DNA of 64,000 nt from Coix lacryma-jobi var. lacryma-jobi (Eukaryota > Streptophyta > Magnoliopsida > Poales > Poaceae): positions 174,188,574 to 174,252,573 of the forward strand of contig CM019823.1 in NCBI GenBank assembly GCA_009763385.1, given 5' to 3'. Below are positions 24,384 through 34,438 of the stretch, piece by piece (position 1 is the stretch's first letter; the number at the start of each line of letters is the position of its first letter). Both the position numbers and the translations under genes were made by a program. Below the pieces are notes generated by a model. It made no database searches. It had not been told where the DNA came from and saw only the letters and a list, made by a program, of their open reading frames with translations.

Positions 24384-27055
24384 TTACGGTCGAATGTGAT
24401 CGGCGCGTCGGACCAGTCGAGGTACTGGGGGGTGTCGTGGCGGAGTGCGAAGACCTCCCGGCGTTCCCTTCTTCCTCTCCCGAGCTGAGAGCCCGACGGT
24501 TGGGCCCCCGTAGATCATGAAGCAGTCACGCACCGGGGGGAAACCCGCGTCCCCGTCGTCGCGTCGTTTGTTGTCCTTGCCCTTAGGCGTGTCCTCCTTC
24601 TTGTCATCGAGCTTGGCGTAGAAGCCCTTCAGCAGTGGCAGTCTTTTAGCTTGTGATTCACGGGGCCCTTGTGATAAGGGCAGGGGTCCTCGAGCATCTG
24701 GTCGAAAACAGCCCGTCAGGGGGGCCTCGAGGTTTCTTATGGTCGAGGGCGCCCATGAGCACTTCTTCATCGTCGTCGTCGTCGGCGTCGCGCTTCGCCT
24801 TTTGACCTTTGCTTTGTCTTCTTCTTTTTGTTGTTGTTGTTGCGGTTCTTGGCGTCGTTGCCCTTGTTCGAGCCCTCCAGTGCGGTCACCGCGGTTCTTG
24901 GCGTCGTTGCCCTTGTTTGAGCCCTCCAGTGCGGTCACCGCCTTACCTTTGTCCGTGGAGCGGCCAAAGAAGGCCCCCACTGCCTCGTCGCCTGAGGCAA
25001 AGCTGGTGACACGATCCATCAGGTCCTCGACCGTCCTGGGACGGTAGCGCCCTAGCTCATGAACTAGCTCTTGGCATGTCGTGCCCGCGAGGAACGCTGA
25101 GATGACATCCTCATCAGGCACGTGGGGGAGCTCGAGGCGCTGCTTCGAGAATCGCCGAGCAAAGTCGCGGAGGGGCTCGTCCGCTGCCTGCCTGCAACGC
25201 CGTAGATCCCAGGGGTTGCCTGGGCGCACGCAAGTCCCTTGAAATTCCCGTCGAAGACCCTGACTAGGTCGGCCCAGTCATGGATCCGATCCGGCGGGAG
25301 CCCCTCGAGCCACCGGCGGGCGGTGTCCGAGAGGTAAAGTGGGAGTTGGCGTATGATCACACGGTCGTCGCTCTTCGCTCCGCCCAGTTGGCAGCCTAGG
25401 CGGAAGTCCGAGAGCCAGAGCTTGGGCTCGACCTCCCCGTCATACTTCACGATGTTGGTCGGTGGTCGGAAGCGGTCGGGGAGGGTTGAGCTGCGGATGG
25501 CCCGGCTGAAGACTCTAGGGCCCGGGGGCTCAAGGGCTGCCGGTCCTCGTCACTGTCGTAGCGCCCCCCTCGATGGGCGCTATAGCCACGCTCTTGGGCC
25601 CCCTTGTCCTTGCGCCGGCGGTTGATGTCGTTGCGGGCGTCATTGGGGTCTCGAGGTGACCGGTTGTCGACGATCCGTTCCCGGACTGGCCTAGCTCGAG
25701 AGGCGTCCGGCTGGTGGACGGACGTCTCGCGCTCGTTGCGGGGCGTGTCTGCTGGTTTCCCCGAGGCCGCCCCGCGCCGTCGCGAGGCTGAGCTCTCGGC
25801 CTGCTGCACAGCGGCTGTCTCGAGGAGGTTCTTCATTTCCCCGAGCATGTGCCTGGCGTCAGGGTTGGAGACGGCGGGTAGATCACGGAGCAGCATTGCC
25901 GCCGCCACCACGTTCTGCCCGGCTCGCGGGAAACGCACCTCGGGGCGTGCTGGTGCCCCGTCCTCGAGGATCTGCCGGTGGACCTCTCGAGTGCGGCCAC
26001 GAACACCGGCACCTCGAGGCTGGGCTGGTTCCTGTGCTATAGTTTTCTCGAGTTACAGCAGGCGCTGTCGTTCCTCCTCAGCCTTGGCGATGGCCTCCCG
26101 CAGCTGCGCGAGCTGCGCCGCCCGGTCGTCGCCATGCTGAGATGGTGCAGCCGGTGACGGGGGTTCGTTCCTCCCCTAAACGCATGATCCTCCTGCTGCA
26201 GCCACGTTTCCGGGCTCTTCGAGGTTGAGCGTCGGCCTGGTGTCGTCGTCGCCGTCGTCCTCGGCGTCGTCCACGACCCCCTTGAGTTGGAAGCACTCCC
26301 TGGTGGGGTCCCAGAGGTCAGGGTCGTGGTAGTCGTACTCATTGGAGTCGGAGCTGCTGATGCCGCGCCGCCCTGGCTCGTGCCGAGACTGCAGCTCGCG
26401 GCACCACTCCCCGAAGGTGGCTCGACGAGGTGGCTCGATGGCTCGTGAGAGGCCGCGGTCGACGTGCGCGGGGTAGACGATCTCCAGGTCGGTGGTAGGA
26501 GTACGCCCGGACGCTCCTCCCGCTCTGCGGCCGCCCGGTCCTGACGACGCTCGTCGAGGCGGTGGGCGTAAACAGTCGCGGAGTTGTTGAGGCCAAACGG
26601 GAAGCGCTGGCGTTGAGCGCGGTACACCCCGTGCGGGAGGAGGCCAGGTGGTGTCGACAGAGCACGGCTCGGGGGCCTCTGGCCAGGCTCCCGGTCCGTG
26701 CACGTGACAAACGCGAACTCGCTGGGGGAGTGCGCACGCGCCCTGGAAGTCTCCGGCCGTGCGCCAGGCAGGTTTCCCCTCGGGGACTCTGCATCGGCCG
26801 CGGGAAGTGGGCGCACGCCACGGGCACTGCCTGCGCCTGGCGACGATGGTGGCGACGGCGTCGCTCACGAGGTGGCGTCGCGTGGTGGTGCGGGCGACGC
26901 GCCACGCCCCCCGCGCGGGGTGGCGTGACACGCCCTCCGCTCGGGCCCTCCGTGGAGAGCAGGGTCAGCTCGTTGCCGCTGCCGGTGGCCAGGAACTCGA
27001 GGCTCCCGAACCAGACGACGGCACCAGTAGAGAACGGAGGAGTGGGAGAAGCCAT
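24384..27055 (-). pseudogene. Broken gag of the Tat element
   Basis: A likely start is the ATG at 27053-27055 (MASPTPPFSTG), about 40 bases after the primer site. The N-terminal part (26339-27055) is frame-shifted and Arg/Pro-rich. A mid piece at 25447-25938 and the capsid domain at 25064-25450 (MKYDGEVEPKLWLSDFRLGC, YLSDTARRWLEGLPPD) are recognisable as retrotransposon gag. The next piece, 24384-25229, continues with PLRDFARRFSKQRLELPHVP and YRPRTVEDLMDRVTSFASGD, then a Lys/Gln-rich tail. The zinc knuckle is not clear to me. It forms the cytoplasmic particle in intact relatives. Confidence 0.82.
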
Positions 27056-27094
27056 CCAGGAAACAACGAGAAATCGGCTCGGACACGCGAAGAG

Positions 27095-27113
27095 CCCCTA
27101 CCTGGCGCGCCAA
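27095..27113 (-). promoter_or_regulatory. Primer binding site of the Tat element
   Basis: On minus, one base after the 5' LTR, it reads TTGGCGCGCCAGGTAGGGG. This is the expected place and style of a Tat primer site. I cannot name the tRNA without a search. Confidence 0.7.
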
Positions 27114-27114
27114 C

Positions 27115-28363
27115 TGTCGGTGTTTCTACCCCGGGGGTATGTCACCAACTAGTAATTATGATCGCGTGCTCTCTTCTTGGACGGTGATGCAAGATGACAC
27201 AAGGATTTATCCTGGTTCGGGCGAAGAAGGCCCTACGTTCAGCGGGGGGAGGATGCTCTTGTATTACTTGCACCTAAGTGCTTGTACAGGGGCGTTACAA
27301 GCTCAACAAGCTTGGACCGGAGTCCGGACTCGTCTAGGTATGGTGTTGTATGGGCTTGTGTGCTGACCCGAGTGGAGATGGATCTAGACTTGTCTATCGT
27401 GGAGTTGTGTCCCCCGGGTGCGTGAAGACCCCTGGTATCCTCTTTTATAGAGCAAGAGGAGGCCAGGGTTACACAGGGATGATACAGGAGTCAGGATGTA
27501 TGATGCCCAATACGACAGAGGGTAGGAATTCTGTCTTGTCGGGGTCACTGTAGCCGGCGTGGGGGCTGCTGTTGAAGCGTCCTTGAAGCGTGGCCTCCAT
27601 CCCTGGCGCGGACGTGGAGACGTGGCGATGTGGATGTCATGCAGCGCCCATCCCGGCGCGTACATAACGTGGCAGGGTTCCTCCGGGTCTTGGGGGGACC
27701 TGTCCTCCAATAGCAGGAAAGCCGTCAGGACTCGAGGGGCGCAGGGCCGGCCTCGAGGTGGCGTTTACGTGGGGCTCGAGCCCCCGTAGGTATGGGCTAG
27801 TCCCGGAAAGCCCGACCGAACAGCGGGAATCCAGGCTTCGAGAGGTGGCTCGAGGGTGCTACAGTGCAAGGTATGGCCGAACAATGCTGTACTTGCGCCT
27901 TTTTGCCCATACTTGAGGTGAAAGCGAGATTTGACTGTGGCTCCGGTTTACTGTGGCGCACGTCGGGTTTCAAAGGACGTGACCGGAGTAGGTGAACGCA
28001 TTAAATGCGCAGTGTGGGATTGGCATCCGAAGTCTGGCGCTGCTCGAAGGAGATGTGAAATGTCTCGAGGGAAAGACTATCGTGCTTGAGAGGCTCGAGG
28101 TCCCCGCGCGGGGTCTCGAGGAGCGGTGTACGGCTGTGGTGGGCTCGAGGCCTAGGTGCCAGGGCTCGAGGGGTAGGTTGCCGGGAGGCGGTCGGTAAGG
28201 CTTTGGCGAGTCTAAGCTTCCTGGCGGAGGGTCGGTGCGGCCGGCCTCGAGAGTTTGGTTTTTAGGGAGCTAGACTAGTTTCTCCTCTTATTAATTGGTG
28301 TTCTAGGTTTAACTTTGTTTGTTTTGCGTCGATTGGGGGTACCCCTTTGGTGTTCCCCCGACA
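27115..28363 (-). repeat. 5' LTR of the Tat element
   Basis: 1249 bp, TGTCGGTGTTTC ... CCCCCGACA on plus, partner of 456-1691. It is directly followed by the AAGGG duplication and the body of the interrupted MITE. Confidence 0.93.
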
Positions 28364-28536
28364 AAGGGGGTGTTTGGTTCCCACTCCCTAGACTTTAGCC
28401 ACTAAAGTATAGTGGAAGTGACTAGAGTTGTAGTGTTAAAAGTGACTTTTAGTGGAGGTGTTTGGAACTTTAGTGACTAAAAGTGACTAAACTTTAGTGG
28501 CTAAACTCTAGGGGGTGAGTACCAAACACCCCCTAA
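28364..28536. mobile_element. Tourist-like MITE, split by the Tat element (main part)
   Basis: The right-hand part of a roughly 168-bp MITE. Its terminal inverted repeats read GGGGGTGTTTGGT and are flanked on both sides by TAA, the usual target duplication of PIF/Harbinger (Tourist) elements. The left TAA is at 450-452 and the first three bases of the element are at 453-455. The rest lies at 28369-28533, followed by TAA at 28534-28536. Positions 28364-28368 are the AAGGG duplication made by the Tat element that jumped into the left terminal repeat. The interior is mostly inverted copies of a CTTTAGTGRCTAAA motif, so the single strand would fold into a hairpin. No coding capacity. Confidence 0.8.
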
Positions 28537-29261
28537 ATCAGAAACGAATGAACCAAAGGGATTCACTTTATGCAATTATTTTCGTTCCTAGCCTTAAGAA
28601 ATCATTGAAAACAAATTCGGATCTTAGAGCATAAGAAAAATAAGCTAAATTCAAATCGAGTCATATCAATCTATCTGGTACCAAATCTCAACCCAATGAC
28701 TATTTTGCTATGGACTGGATTCAAAAACTGAATGAGAGATCAATCTGGCCGGAATGACGCCATTTCGATGAACCGAACAAGACCTAATTAAGTTTCGTAA
28801 ATCCCGGATTCCCGGTAAGAATGGAAACTGTTCCACACGCACAGGCTAGAAGATAGTCGTGAAGCATGCGCGCAGCTCGATCTCCGGCCCGTCGCATTCA
28901 CTTGCTTTGGGTTTTCGTCGTTAGCCGGCTGCTGATCAAAGCCGACGTTCTTGAATGAATTGAATGTGCCTGAACCAGAGACAAGCTCGCTCTGACAGCA
29001 ACACGGATCGGATAGACAGGCTAGCTGCCTAGCTAGGATTTAGCGTTAACCAACGCGCTAGCTGATGATCAGATCATCATCGATAGCCAGCCATGATCCA
29101 TGTGAATCCAGTAGTGAATCTTATTATTATTCCAATATAATGAAGCACTCGCATGCAGGTCGCAGCACGTGCTGTTAGATATGATCGCCACCATTGATGT
29201 AAATATATACCTAGATGGTCAGTCAGTCACAGCACACAGGCAAACGTCCCCCGCCGTCAAC
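28537..29261. other. Intergenic DNA between MITEs
   Basis: No supported gene. The stretch is moderately AT-rich and could hold an old MITE remnant (the piece near 28735-28785 resembles a terminal repeat), but I could not pair its ends. Confidence 0.5.
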
Positions 29262-29264
29262 TTA

Positions 29265-29557
29265 GGGCATGTTTGTTTTCAGGCAAATTTTTTTTTCCTG
29301 TCATATCGAATATTGCGGCCCTAGTTTAGCCTATTAAAAATATACTAATTAAAAAACTAATTTGTCAGCTGAAGACTAATTCACATGATTTGACAATGTA
29401 GTGCTACAGTAAACATTCGCTAATAATGGATTAATTTATCTTAATAGAATCATCTTAGTAATTAGCATATGACTCTGTAATTAGTTTTATAATTAATTTA
29501 TTTTTAATAGACTAAACTGGCAGATAAAAAAAAATTGACAGTGAAACGAATATCCCC
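29265..29557. mobile_element. Tourist-like MITE, about 293 bp
   Basis: Imperfect terminal inverted repeats (GGGCATGTTTGTTTTCAGGC on the left; the complement of the right end reads GGGGATATTCGTTTCACTGTC), with TTA on both sides at 29262-29264 and 29558-29560. The interior is AT-rich (TAATTAGTTTTATAATTAA). It sits about 1 kb upstream of the bZIP transcription start. Confidence 0.75.
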
Positions 29558-29560
29558 TTA

Positions 29561-30551
29561 GAACAAAGGTGCTGTCAGGTTTGAGATACGTGTGTACCGC
29601 CGACTGCATGCTTTAGAGCGTGACGACGTCGTACGTTGCTCGATGCTTTGAACCTGTGCGTCGCATGCCTAGCTACCTGTAGCCGCGCACCCGCATGCAA
29701 TGGATCGACACGAACGAAGGTGCAGGAGAAATTTGTCACATGCGTCACGCGTGTGGCGTGTACCCCTCCGCGGCCTCGCAATTGATTCGCAGCAGCACAT
29801 GCATGAGCGTATGAACCAGGTCGAGCCAACCACCGCACGTCGCACACTTACACGTACGCGGCCTCGGGTCCGCCACGCACAGAGCACGTCGCCACACCAC
29901 TGTGCCCGGGCCCGTGCGCGCGCCGAGGTGGCGCGCCCGGGCGCCGCGAGCTTGCGGCGAGCCGCCACGCGGGCGACCTAGCTCGCGGCCCCAGTCGGCA
30001 GTCTACTGCTATAGCTCCGGAGACGGTACTCGCGCCGCGCGCTGCACCGGACGGGATCGGAGAGCCGGCGGCCAGGCACGTGTGTGCGTGCATGCACTTG
30101 CACTCGCCGCGCGGACCGTTCGTTCCTTCGCGGCTAAGCTACAACGCGCGCCCGGGGCGTTCGTGGGGTCCTCCTCACGTCGCACCACCAGAGCAGCACC
30201 AGCGGACACAGCCTTAGCGGGCACACGAGCGAGAGAAAAAGCGTGTACGTTGTTCCTCGATGATGCTCAAATCATCCTCTGCCGTCGGATGGTGTGGGCG
30301 GGGCGGATAAGCAGACGCGAATATACTAGCGGTAGCGGGCGGCTGAATGAATCTTTGGTTGCCACGAGTAAAGCGCGCGGGTCTGTGGAAAAAGGAGGGC
30401 CAACAGCCACCCCGGGAAGGGAAGAGCGAAGCGAGGGAGGACACCTCACGTAACGGTGGGCCACGTTACCGAGGGGACCCACCTCACCAGGCTCGGGTCC
30501 CATCGGGGCTGTGCGCCCATCTGCCACTGCCATTGCCCGGCGCTCGGGTTC
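29561..30551 (+). promoter_or_regulatory. Upstream region of the bZIP gene
   Basis: Roughly 1 kb of GC-rich DNA between the MITE and the TATA box. A G-box core CACGTG sits at 30077-30082. Open frames here on both strands are GC-driven and show no family motif. Confidence 0.5.
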
Positions 30552-30558
30552 TATAAAT
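30552..30558 (+). promoter_or_regulatory. TATA box of the bZIP gene
   Basis: TATAAAT, about 170 bp before the start codon, giving an expected transcription start near 30585. No ATG occurs between there and 30722. Confidence 0.75.
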
Positions 30559-30721
30559 TGCCGCGGTTTCCTCATCGTTCCTCCCTTTTCCCCGATTCTC
30601 TACTCGCCCCACCTAGTTTGCTGGAATTGCGGATACGTAGCCTATCCCCTGCGCTCGTAGTGGTGGTGGTGCAAGTGCAACCAACCCGACCGTGGGGGAG
30701 AAGGAGAAGGGAGACGACGAG

Positions 30722-31312
30722 ATGCTGTCTGTCCAGGAAGCACTCGACCTTGCGTCGTCCAGCGGCGGCACGATGGACATTATCACGTGCGGCTTCACGC
30801 CGTGGGGGCCCGAGTCGTGCCCTAGCCTGGAGCAGGTGATGGCCTCGAGGCCGGCCGCGGCCGCCGCCGCCGCAGCAGCGGAGGAGGCCGAGGCTGATGA
30901 TGCGGCGAGGGACGCCGACCCTGCAGACCCGGACCCGGAGGAGGAGGAGCGGCTCCGGCGGCAGCGTCGCAAGGTGTCGAACCGGCTGTCGGCGCAGCGG
31001 TCGCGCGCGCGGAAGCAGCAGCGGCTCGAGGAGCTCCGCGCGGCGGCGGCGCGGCTCCGCGCCGAGAAGCAGGAGCTGGAGGCCAGGCTGCAGGCGCTGG
31101 CGCGCCACGACCTCGCCGTGCGCTGCCACAACGCGCGGCTCCGCGCCGAGGCCGCCGCGCTCGCGCGCCGCGTCCGCGAGGCCCGCAGGCTCCTCGCGCT
31201 GCGCCGCCTCGCGTACGCGTACGCCCTGCCGCAGCAGGACGCCGCCGCCGCCGGCGTCGCGCTCCCGCCCGCGCCCCTGCTGGGGCTGGGTCTGTCATCC
31301 CTCATGACGTAG
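30722..31312 (+). CDS. bZIP transcription factor, intronless
   Basis: A 196-residue nuclear DNA-binding protein. The N-terminal 40 residues are unfamiliar (TMDIITCGFTPWGPESCPSL). Then come an alanine run (45-53) and an acidic stretch (54-76). The basic region (78-101) has the bZIP signature Asn87-x7-Arg95 (NRLSAQRSR). The zipper has heptad residues Leu105, 112, 119, 126, Val133, Leu140 and 147, with Asn137 at an a-position. Short length, no intron and a long zipper resemble plant group S bZIPs, which bind ACGT elements as dimers. The basic region has Leu-Ser-Ala-Gln where typical group S proteins have Glu-Ser-Ala-Arg. Start: the first ATG after the TATA box; an upstream in-frame GTG at 30692 is not credible in a plant. 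Stop TAG at 31310-31312. It is the only intact host gene here. Confidence 0.9.
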   Translation: MLSVQEALDLASSSGGTMDIITCGFTPWGPESCPSLEQVMASRPAAAAAAAAAEEAEADDAARDADPADPDPEEEERLRRQRRKVSNRLSAQRSRARKQQRLEELRAAAARLRAEKQELEARLQALARHDLAVRCHNARLRAEAAALARRVREARRLLALRRLAYAYALPQQDAAAAGVALPPAPLLGLGLSSLMT

Positions 31313-31600
31313 CCGCGCGGCTAGGAGAGTTGGTCCTCGCACATGTGAAGAAGTTTTTTTTGGCACGAACGGACGGACGGGACGGAGTGACGGACGCGCG
31401 CGTGCATGCTATGGCCTATGGTGAACTGGAAACGTGCATGGGCACACACTGAGGCGCTAGTACGGTGCATGTTGCTATCTGCGGCTAGCACTACTACGAC
31501 AGCTAGAGGTGGGGCCCGTGTGGGCGTGTAAATTGCATAATCAAGTGCTACATACATGTAGCTTGATGTGAATTAAAGCGAAGAAAGAAAAAAAATATAT
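31313..31600 (+). other. Probable 3' untranslated region of the bZIP gene
   Basis: GC falls after the stop codon. AATTAAAG near 31571 is a plausible plant polyadenylation signal, followed by an A-rich tract. Confidence 0.45.
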
Positions 31601-32268
31601 CTATAATCGTGCACCAGCGGGCGCGGCTCTTCTTGCACGGAAAGTGTCTCCGGTGATTTTATTTTTCACCGTAACTGACATCACAACGGTATCGTCCGTC
31701 GTATTTATCTTATCTCGAGGAATCGATCGCTCTCGGCTACAGGGGACAGATTCAGTAACGTAGCTGAGCCAAGTCACAACGTAACTTGCGACCCTTCATC
31801 CACCGTCCAGCTATATCCAATGGCCCATGACACTTGCAACTTAAAGTTAAAATATCTATCTAATTTTTTATGGACTCTGCGGACGCAGTAGCGTGGAGCC
31901 GCGCTGTCTCGCACCGCCGCCGGCATTGCGCGCCGCTACCGGCCTCCCTGGCGCCGTCCTCGTGATCCTCGCCGGCCTCGCGCGCCCACTCTGCGACCCT
32001 GCTGGCCTCTCACGTCGTCGGCGGCCTCTTCCTTCGTCGTCGCCGACAGCCTCTAGCGACCCTGTTGGCCTCCCACGCTGCCGCCGGCCTCCTCGCGCGC
32101 CGTCGCAAGCCTCCCGTAACGTCGTGCTGTGCCTGTGTTGGACCCCCTCCGAGGCGTGCCCATGCCACACCGCCGGAGATTGCGGGCATCGCTGCACCGT
32201 CGGGCTTGCTCGTGGGTCGCGACATCCTTCAACGGGGCTTTGCCATGGTGGCCTCGCGTTGACGCACT
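31601..32268. other. Intergenic DNA with a GC-rich patch
   Basis: 31868-32270 is GC-rich and opens several overlapping frames on both strands, dominated by Arg/Pro/Ala with no recognisable domain. I see no gene here. Confidence 0.5.
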
Positions 32269-32429
32269 AGATGGGGATGATGCTCAAAATGGGTATCCGC
32301 GGTTCTCCTCCAGTTCAATTTAAACAACTAACTAGACAATTTCTCTTCTCATTTTTGCAATCTAGTTTATTTAGTTGAACTAGGGGAGAACCGCGGATAA
32401 CCATTTGGAGCACCATCCCCATCCTTATC
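32269..32429. mobile_element. Fold-back MITE, about 161 bp
   Basis: Two arms of about 49 bp are inverted copies with few mismatches. The left arm starts GATGGGGATGATGCTC and contains TATCCGCGGTTCTCC; the complement of the right arm reads GATGGGGATGGTGCTCC and contains the same TATCCGCGGTTCTCC. The loop is AT-rich. ACGCACT occurs directly on both sides (32262-32268 and 32430-32436), a possible 7-8 bp target duplication as made by hAT-type elements. The outer ends are slightly uneven. Confidence 0.65.
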
Positions 32430-32436
32430 ACGCACT

Positions 32437-32838
32437 GGCATCCAGTGGTACTGTCGCACCGATGTGGGAAACGAATCCCTTTCCGGCCACTAATATTAGT
32501 AAGCGCTCTTGTCTTTGGTCTTTACTGATGCAATAGAATGAAGTCATATACAATAATGCTTCCAAATTTGTGCAACACTTGTAAGTAGTTGATGGAAGCT
32601 TTGTAAGCACTGGATTGAGTTCTATCACTTTAATTGATTAGCTGCTGGATAAGGTAATTTATACATGTCTGAACTTGTCCGTTTTATTGTGCTTTGAAAA
32701 TGTAGTGAGCTGCTGCTATGTACATGTCTGAACTAACAGCCGAGTCTCATGTGCTGAGAGCTGCATCTATTTTGAGTCGTTAGATCTGATTTGAAGGGAT
32801 AGATAGAAGAGGTAAGTTACAAGGTGACTTGCTGAAGG
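32437..32838. other. Intergenic DNA
   Basis: AT-rich; no gene, repeat or RNA seen. Confidence 0.5.
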
Positions 32839-32841
32839 CAA

Positions 32842-33100
32842 GGGTGCGTTTGGTTGGTGACCAGAACTTGCCACGCCACAGATTCGTCGTGCCACAGTTT
32901 TTCTGGCAGCCGTTTGGTTCACTGCCACAGCTATGGCACGCCACACTTTCTTAGCACCATGTCCCACACGTCATAGACTCATTTTCGTGCCAAAGTTTGC
33001 CAGAAGTGTGGCTTCGATTTTGTTCGCCACACTTTCTATGGCAGCCACAGTTTGCCGAAGGTCAGGCGTGGCAAGTTCCGGTCACCAACCAAACGGACCC
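32842..33100. mobile_element. MITE with 36-bp terminal inverted repeats
   Basis: The left end starts GGGTGCGTTTGGTTGGTGAC and the complement of the right end starts GGGTCCGTTTGGTTGGTGAC; the match continues for about 36 bp through AACTTGCCACGCC. Flanked by CAA at 32839-32841 and 33101-33103. The interior has several copies of GCCACAGTTT or CCACACTTT in both directions. The terminal motif is Tourist-like, but the duplication is CAA and not TAA or TTA. Confidence 0.75.
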
Positions 33101-33103
33101 CAA

Positions 33104-33955
33104 GTTACTGAATCCCTGTGCCATCGGAATCGTCGTTGTATGTGGCTCACGTTCCCTCTGGCTTCCCTCGCAAAAAGACGGCAAAGCAGGGCCCAGCTTT
33201 CCGCCTGTTCACTTCGCACGCACACAACACAGCTACACGACACGCGTGGGCACGCCTGGTTACTCCCTGGCCCCATGCATTGGCCTGCACTGCACAGTGC
33301 AAACGGCTCCCGCAGCGCACTGCTGCTGCTGCATGGCTCTCGCCTCTCGGTCCTGTGTCCTGTAGCTCGATGGGGACGAGGGACCCGCATGTCGACGACG
33401 AGGGACACCGATCGAGCCGAGCTACCGCCGGGAGGCTCACGTCTCGCAGTCGCAGTGGCGCACAGAGACCGCCCGGCCCCAGCCTGCTCGGCCCGCGGTT
33501 GTCGTCCGCGGTCCGCGCCCATGACTCCATGTCGTCCGATGATCCCATTCGCACCTGCCGGCTCCCTCCCGCGCCCGCCCGAGCATCGCGAACCGGCCAA
33601 CCACACGGCGCTTGATTCTTCCTCACGGCCCCGATTTTTTTTTTAAAAAAAAGAAAATGGTTCCTGTTTTCCCATACTCATTATTTACTCACAAATCGTC
33701 AGCGACAAATACGCGCTATCAAAAAACATGAGCACTACAATCTATACTTTTAAACACGTTCCCGAAACTTAATTATTATTTTTTGAAAATGTCTAGCTAT
33801 CAGTCGATACATTTTATGTGATCAAATCTATCAGATTTTTTATCATCGTAACCCAGTAGATAATTTTAGCATAATCTTAAAGCATAATCAGACGGATAGA
33901 AATCTAACAGATTTAGTATCAACAAAATCTGTCAACAGATAAATAGCAAAAGTCT
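33104..33955. other. Intergenic DNA
   Basis: 33118-33640 is GC-rich with chance frames on both strands, followed by a T8-A8 run (33638-33653) and then AT-rich sequence. No supported gene. Confidence 0.5.
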
Positions 33956-33964
33956 TATCTTTTT

Positions 33965-34229
33965 GGGAAACGTATGCTATAGAAACCAATCTTCTGTGCA
34001 AGCAATAGAAACTCTAATCAAAACCACAGGATTCTAATCCGATGGTGGGTTATTTTAGCACTAAAACTCCACCACTCATGTCATCCTAATCCAAACAGGT
34101 GTGGGCACAGTGAGGGGTTTAAGTGCTAAAATAACATACCTTCATCTAACCATCGGATTAGGTTATTATGGTCTTAATTAGAGTTTCTATAGTTTGTACA
34201 GGAGGTTGGTTTTCGTAACATACGTTCGC
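33965..34229. mobile_element. MITE with about 55-bp inverted repeats, possibly Mutator-like
   Basis: The left end (GGGAAACGTATGCTATAGAA) and the complement of the right end (GCGAACGTATGTTACGAAAA) pair imperfectly and continue to an identical ATAGAAACTCTAAT. A second pair of inner inverted repeats surrounds GGGTTATTTTAGCACTAAAA. The flanks TATCTTTTT (33956-33964) and TATCTTTGT (34230-34238) look like a decayed 9-bp duplication. Confidence 0.6.
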
Positions 34230-34238
34230 TATCTTTGT

Positions 34239-34433
34239 GTTCTCGGTCCTCCGATCCGTTCTCCTGCAACTAATATATCTTATCATGTCTCGCCACATGT
34301 TCACCCAATGCTGCCCTTGGTTACAATGACTTAAGAGATAGTAACAACGAGGTTGTCAATGCTGACATTGATAGAAGGTTAATTTACGGCTATTATCCGT
34401 GAGTGGAGAAGTGCTCATCGGCACTTCACACGT
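34239..34433. other. Intergenic DNA left of the Copia nest
   Basis: No gene seen. It ends in the GGACG duplication (34434-34438) of the Copia element. Confidence 0.5.
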
Positions 34434-34438
34434 GGACG

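Larger units (their letters stand above)
456..28363 (-). mobile_element. Ty3/gypsy retrotransposon, Tat lineage, with nested Tekay insertion
   Basis: Complete outline of an LTR element: TG...CA-ended LTRs at 456-1691 and 27115-28363, and a 5-bp target duplication AAGGG at 451-455 and 28364-28368. Gag and pol read on minus, so the right LTR is the 5' one. Without the 12.7-kb nested insertion it is about 15.2 kb. Order along minus: primer site, gag, protease, reverse transcriptase, RNase H, a second RNase H, integrase, then a long region whose genes run on the opposite strand, then the polypurine tract. A second RNase H, a DGGSSLN-type protease and an antisense gene between integrase and the 3' LTR are Tat hallmarks. 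All frames are broken, so it is not autonomous. Confidence 0.9.

Noticed and set aside
396..28785. An older MITE surrounding the first nest, with ends near 396 and 28785
   Set aside because: The two ends share only a loose ACCTTGTT / GGTCTTGTTC resemblance and no clear duplication.
29902..30453. 183-codon frame upstream of the bZIP gene
   Set aside because: GC-driven, overlapped by frames on the other strand, no domain, and it lies in the promoter.
30692..30721. Ten-codon N-terminal extension of the bZIP frame
   Set aside because: It begins with GTG, which plants rarely use as a start, and the first ATG after the TATA box is at 30722.
30822..31305. Long minus-strand frames opposite the bZIP gene
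   Set aside because: Arg/Ala-rich mirror frames of a GC-rich coding exon; no family motif.
31868..32270. Overlapping frames of 65-125 codons
   Set aside because: All are Arg/Pro/Ala-rich with no motif, start context or introns; composition alone explains them.
33082..33646. Frames of up to 237 codons on both strands
   Set aside because: GC-rich chance frames that start inside a MITE; no recognisable protein.
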